The notes beneath the pieces were generated by a model that was not told where the DNA came from, searched no databases, and saw nothing but the letters and a program-made list of their open reading frames with translations. The position numbers were made by a program, and so were the translations under genes. A DNA stretch of 64,000 nt from Hofstenia miamia (taxonomy: Eukaryota; Xenacoelomorpha; Acoela; Hofsteniidae), in the NCBI GenBank assembly GCA_900660155.1, contig CABFPE010000774.1:210614-274613 (forward strand). Direction: 5' to 3'. Of the stretch, positions 59,693 to 64,000 are shown one piece after another (position 1 is the first letter of the stretch; each line of letters starts with the position of its first letter).

Positions 59693-60374
59693 AAGGAGTA
59701 AAAATTATAAATATCTAGACAAATATGAAAAGTGTCAAACATTCATTCAATTGTGAAAATACTTACCTAAGGTTCTTGTATAACTTTTTTCCTTAACGCA
59801 TCTGAAAAATCAAGATGTTTGGAATATTTTAATCAATAACTCTTGTAAAATGCATTTACCAACAAATATCTTTCAACAGATAAATCCAAAATTTTAGTAG
59901 ACCAAATACTCTACAACATTTGTTTAGTTTTTTTGACAAAATGGTGGCACATTCTGGATTTGTTGGTGAAATTATAATTTTGTATTATAAGCAAAATTTT
60001 GGCAATATTTCAGAAAATTATCCAAAATTTTTCATCGATTGTATTTCATTATTTGGCAGCATTTTGAAAAATTGTTGACTAGTTACTCAAAGTAAGTCAA
60101 AGAACATAGTGGAAAACATACCACATAGATAAGCTGTGTTGTATTATTTCATATATTAATAATAATAATTAGAAATATTTGCGTTCAAACACCACGTAGT
60201 AACCCGACAGCTACATCAATGGACAACACGTGGGAAATAAAAACATTCCAATATAATAATATACTTATTCATTAGTTTTAATTTTATTTAATTGAATAGT
60301 AAATAATTATCGTAGATAAACTATTGGATTTTAGAAATACATTCCAATTACTTGAATATATATATATATATATA
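59050..60374. other. Intron-like DNA with microsatellites and a gap
   Basis: Follows the GPCR donor. Holds (AT)n at 59083-59104, an (AT)n-bounded gap at 59325-59685 and an (AT)n run at 60355-60374. No exon with TM3-like sequence was recognised. Confidence 0.5.
59325..59685. repeat. (AT)n microsatellite enclosing a 311-N assembly gap
   Basis: AT runs on both sides of Ns (59349-59659); the assembly probably failed in one long AT tract. All IYIY-type frames here are artefacts. Confidence 0.95.
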
Positions 60375-60706
60375 AGAAACATTTAACCCAGTTAAAAATT
60401 TAGACCGGCTTCATTTCTAAGAGTTATCTTCAGTATGACAAATGAAGTAACTAAATATTTTACAATCAACTACACTGAAGGAAAATATGAATATATTTCA
60501 TTAACTATAAATCTAATGCTATTGGTGTTATCCTTCGTTCCTTATTAAGTAAATTTTTGTTTGTTTGCAGGTTTAATAAAAATTTGTTCATAAATTTTAT
60601 GATGCTTTGATCTTAGTAATGATATAAAATTTTTTTCCTTGATTGGAAGGTGATGTAAATATATTTTATCATTTAAATGCCCTCTTGTGTGTTCTTTCAC
60701 CCTTGT
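60375..60706 (-). mobile_element. Possible Penelope-like element fragment (GIY-YIG tail)
   Basis: The minus strand reads TRVKEHTRGHLNDKIYLHHL, PIKEKNFISLLRSKHHKIYE and QIFIKPANKQKF. The R.KEH....IY.HH and E.IFI..P..NKQ pattern resembles the second half of GIY-YIG nuclease domains at the C-terminus of Penelope-like elements. Downstream comes CTGAAGATAACTCTTAGAAA and GAAGCCGGTCTAAAT, the kind of spacer often seen after such domains. It is cut by an (AT)n run and an N at 60707. No reverse transcriptase remains. A broken fossil; the call rests on short motifs. Confidence 0.4.
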
Positions 60707-60707
60707 N

Positions 60708-60739
<32 letters not shown>

Positions 60740-60742
<3 letters not shown>

Positions 60743-62529
60743 GAGAAATTCCTTTTTTACAAGCTTCAAACTTAAAAACTCTTTAAATAATTGGCTGTTT
60801 AATTGATTTTATTGTTAACTTATAATATCTAGGAATATGAATTCTGTGTTTTTATCTAAAAATTAAATATCCATATGTTCCCATCACGTACCGCTACCTG
60901 CCATGTTGACACATGAGGTATATTTTAATAAAACTTTTAAAAAATGCAGGTTTTGACAGAAATTCTCCCCAATTTTGTACCAAAGGATGCATCTTTTTTC
61001 GAAAATCTAAGTAAAAATTATTTAAAATAGATGCAACTTTTTTTAAAATGCTTGCATCGCTTGGCAATATTTTGCTAAGAAAGAAAATTATTTTCCTAAT
61101 GAAATTTTTAATTACGAGTTATATCAAATTTCTATTATTAAAACTTACAAGCATTAATACATATATAGCAAAGAAATATATAAACATGTTTCCTAATTCT
61201 TTACAATGGGCGGAATGAAAAGCTTACATTTTTTCATAATAAAAGAAATTGCTATGAAAAAATATGTCAGTAACTAAAGTGAATAATGCTGCCGGAAAAT
61301 AATGAAATTAAATATTTCTGAAATAATATATATTTCATTGCAACATAAGTAAAGAAAGTATTTTTATGCTGTTAATATTTTACTAAAATATTATATTTCA
61401 CAAATTACAACATCTTTATCAAAATATGAATTTCTGTGGTTGTAATTTCCTGTTTTTAATTTTACATTTATACAATTATTTTAAAGTTCTCAACATTTTA
61501 ATTTTGCTTGGGATTTCTTAATTCAGCAATCACGCATTGCATTTATTCTTAACACGCGTAAGTTGAAAATTGAGATTATATTTCAGTCAGTGTAACAATA
61601 AATAACAAAATGAATTTATTTCAAGCGTAAAAAATTTGTGATAAACAATTATTTTATTGATTTCATAAATTTGAATATCTTAAATAAAATTCATTCTTCT
61701 CAATGTCTTAAATTTCGCTAAATAAAATTTTATAACATGTATATGAAAAACCTACGACCTTATCGCTGACAATTCGACCACCCTAGCAAAAAACATATGA
61801 AAATGTCAATCTGTACGACGGAAAGGATAGATGCCAGTGTTTTTTAAATTGCACTTTTTTAAAATTTATCCAAAATGCTTATCTTATAGCATGCTAAGGC
61901 CCAGATTCTAGCGATTTCAGTCGATATCCACGTGATCATGCATTACTCAAAGTCAAAGTAACAATACCTTTCTTCAGGTTTCTTCAGAATATGCATTTAT
62001 TAAATTGTAAATTTTCTGTTTGACGGAATATGCATACTGAAAATGAAACATTGAATTATTATCAATAATGTAAATATTTCTACTCACCTGCCAGAAAAAT
62101 TTGTATACCTTGAACGCTGTTACTGGTTAGCAAAAATTCAATAACACATATTGTCTGAAATATTTTATATTAATTATAGTAATATTTATACTACATTGAA
62201 ATTATTACAATCTCAAATTTGATATTTAAAAAAATAGTTAACAAAATTATAATATCGCTAAAAATTTAAACTACGAGAATATTGAAAGAATATTTTTCAT
62301 GAAACCAATGCTTGCTGATTGGGCACTCTAGCCATTACTAGAATTATCACTGCGGAAAATCGACATACATCATTGCATAATAAAAACCTCTGGAAACCCA
62401 AGAAAGGATCAATTATAAGATAATCATAATATCACAGATATAATTGTACGAATATTTGATATTTATATTATACCATTATTATTATGATTATTATGATTAT
62501 TATTATTATTATTATCATTGTTATATTTA
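60740..62529. other. Non-coding AT-rich DNA
   Basis: No gene recognised; a TTATTA-rich trinucleotide stretch at 62475-62535 precedes the LINE ORF1 relic. Confidence 0.5.
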
Positions 62530-63629
62530 TTACTATTTTGTTTGCTCCAGCCGAGACAGGTCGGGTTTCTCTCTTTCTTCAAGAAGCGATACGCAATAAG
62601 GTATTTGCGCCGAAACTTGATGCGGCATCTTCTTTAATCAGAAACAAAAAGAAAACGTCACTGCACCAAATGTTCTCTCCCATCGACAAAGACAACGCCG
62701 CTGAAGCTTTTTTACTTCTATGCAAAACTCGCTCAATTTTGTCTTCAATGCTTCAACCCAAGTTCTCTTACGAATTATGCAAGTTCTATCAATGCATCCT
62801 GTTCAGACGTTCGAGTTTCCATTTGTGCATAGTTATGTTTCCTTCCCAAATCTGCCCCAGTCTCCTAGAAAGAAATTTGACTAAACATGGAATCCTACTT
62901 TCCCATGAAATCAAGCAAAATTTACCAAACCGGACAAAATTCATTAATCAATGGAAGTAGCATTCTTCAAAATGTCCGCTCGAATAATTTTCTACCAAAC
63001 CACGTCAATCTAGTCATATCTTGATCAGAATTTTAGCTGTAATAAAAGATCTCGCAGTATCCAAAAATTCAAGTCAATTCTGTCATTCTCATCACTTCTC
63101 TAATTGATGCCATACATTCCACTGATATTCAAAACTTCAAAGCAAATACCAATGATATAATTGAACAGATTCGTCTCAAATTCTCGCCGTGCTTCATTCA
63201 CATCTTAGAAATCACTCCAGTGCGCAAATATTCACTTTACAACGAAATCAGGTAATTGAAAGAATTAACACCGAAGTCTTATCACGCATCTCTTTCTATT
63301 CCGTGCTCGTGACGTTTCTTATGCAAAATCGCAAGGCTCTCTTCGCGTTCGCGTCAATGTTTTCTTCCAACCCCATCTTTTCATTTTTAGAATGAATAAG
63401 TCGATCAAAATGGTAAATTTTCTTATGTATTATGTATAATTTTCTTTCCGTAATGTAACTATATACTATCTGCATGTTCACATGCAAACACAACGCAAAA
63501 AAGAATTCACATCTCAATTACTACATGAGTACTACCAAATTCAGTACTTTGATTTATAAATAAATTATTAGATATTTTTTTTAAAATTAATCCTTTCCGG
63601 TGACATAGAAACAAATCCAGTTCCTATCT

Positions 63630-63630
<1 letters not shown>
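62530..63630 (+). mobile_element. LINE ORF1 relic ending in a 2A-like motif (CR1-like)
   Basis: The frame 62484-62960 (body PAETGRVSLFLQEAIRNKVF, KLDAASSLIRNKKKTS) has protein-like composition but no domain I can name. At about 63085-63250 a plus frame reads LITSLIDAIHSTDIQNFKAN, TNDIIEQIRLKFSPCFIHIL, EITPVRKYSLYNEIR. This resembles the C-terminal half of an SGNH-esterase domain known from ORF1 of CR1-type LINEs. At 63599-63625 comes GDIETNPVP, preceded by LKLILS; this matches the 2A consensus D-x-E-x-N-P-G-P apart from Gly to Val. 2A-like peptides between ORF1-type and endonuclease regions are known in some LINEs. An (AT)n run cuts off the endonuclease. Several stops are present. Confidence 0.55.
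63599..63625 (+). other. 2A-like ribosome-skipping motif, degenerate
   Basis: Reads GDIETNPVP. In active 2A peptides the bond is skipped between the final Gly and Pro of NPGP. Here the Gly is Val, so skipping is not expected. Confidence 0.55.

Positions 63631-63632
<2 letters not shown>

Positions 63633-63663
<31 letters not shown>
63633..63663. repeat. (AT)n microsatellite
   Basis: Starts within ten bases of the 2A-like motif and ends at an N (63664). Confidence 0.95.
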
Positions 63664-63664
63664 N

Positions 63665-63832
63665 CTGTGTAATTTAACAGAAATATCTAAAACTAAAACA
63701 ACACCATTGTCAAAAATAAGAATTGTCAAATTTTAAATTGAGAATTGTAATTAATAAGTTCATATTACAATTGTTGAAATTGAAATCCACAATTAAAGGC
63801 AATTATGCTACTAGATCTCATAGCATCTAAAG

Positions 63833-63866
<34 letters not shown>

Positions 63867-64000
63867 TTAATGCTAGAAGACTTAATTCAAGCAGAAATTA
63901 TTTATTAAAATTGATTATAAAAATTGGAAAAATTGCAATATTCAAAATTATAGAAACTTAGCTCAAACCTTATTTAGACTGTAACTTGTTTAACCCTGAC
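63665..64000. other. Non-coding AT-rich DNA
   Basis: Only an (AT)n run (63835-63863) was recognised; the rest is AT-rich spacer to the window end. Confidence 0.5.

Noticed and set aside
59221-59742. Four long open frames on both strands
   Set aside because: They span 311 Ns and (AT)n repeats giving IYIYIY peptides; artefacts.
1-64000. CRISPR arrays, tRNA, rRNA or snRNA genes
   Set aside because: Scanned for regular spacers, B-box-like GGTTCGA words and familiar snRNA/5S starts; none found by eye.

Overview
This is an AT-rich metazoan genome segment with very low gene density, long non-coding stretches, dozens of (AT)n microsatellites and many decayed transposable elements. The mix (Tc1/mariner, hAT, Helitron, CR1/Jockey-like LINEs, one LINE with a degenerate 2A-like peptide, a possible Penelope-like fragment) and the frequent TACATGTA-type words suggest a marine invertebrate, perhaps a lophotrochozoan. 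That placement is inference; no diagnostic host gene is present. Two sequence gaps (28229-28605, 59349-59659) and six single N positions mark assembly seams.

Only two host genes look credible. One is a compact minus-strand gene for a 97-residue single-pass membrane protein (26681-26974), in a GC-richer pocket with a CRE-like site upstream. The other is the first coding exon of a class A GPCR (58797-59049, plus strand), ending at a good splice donor. A possible 83-nt internal exon lies at 55835-55917 (minus).

The rest is mobile DNA. In order: an (AT)n-anchored interspersed repeat (549-815, second copy 7507-7765); a Tc1 element with clear TIRs (2792-4080); a GC-rich CCGG-motif island (8885-9062); a hAT-type non-autonomous element (10701-11062); a LINE relic (12060-13715); a second Tc1 element (18921-20211); a hAT element with a perfect 8-bp target duplication (23155-23662); a reverse-oriented relative of the first hAT element, also with a perfect duplication but holding an assembly gap (28158-28659); a GC-rich island (29770-30420); a LINE 3'-tail-like stretch (31560-32720); a LINE relic followed by a DUF659/hAT-like transposase relic (33170-35800); a mosaic of an unclassified repeat family (36136-41055) with a 1.17-kb tandem copy split by one N; a LINE with a recognisable reverse transcriptase (42607-44664, minus); another LINE relic (46000-46925, minus); a Helitron with both termini (47598-49706, minus); a fourth hAT element (57883-58472); a possible Penelope-like fragment (60375-60706, minus); and a LINE ORF1/2A relic (62530-63630).

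The genes do not form a pathway. The main story is transposon ecology: hAT ends with intact target duplications, a Helitron whose 3' end sits in an (AT)n tract, and repeated association of element boundaries with (AT)n microsatellites. No CRISPR array, operon, rRNA or tRNA gene was seen.
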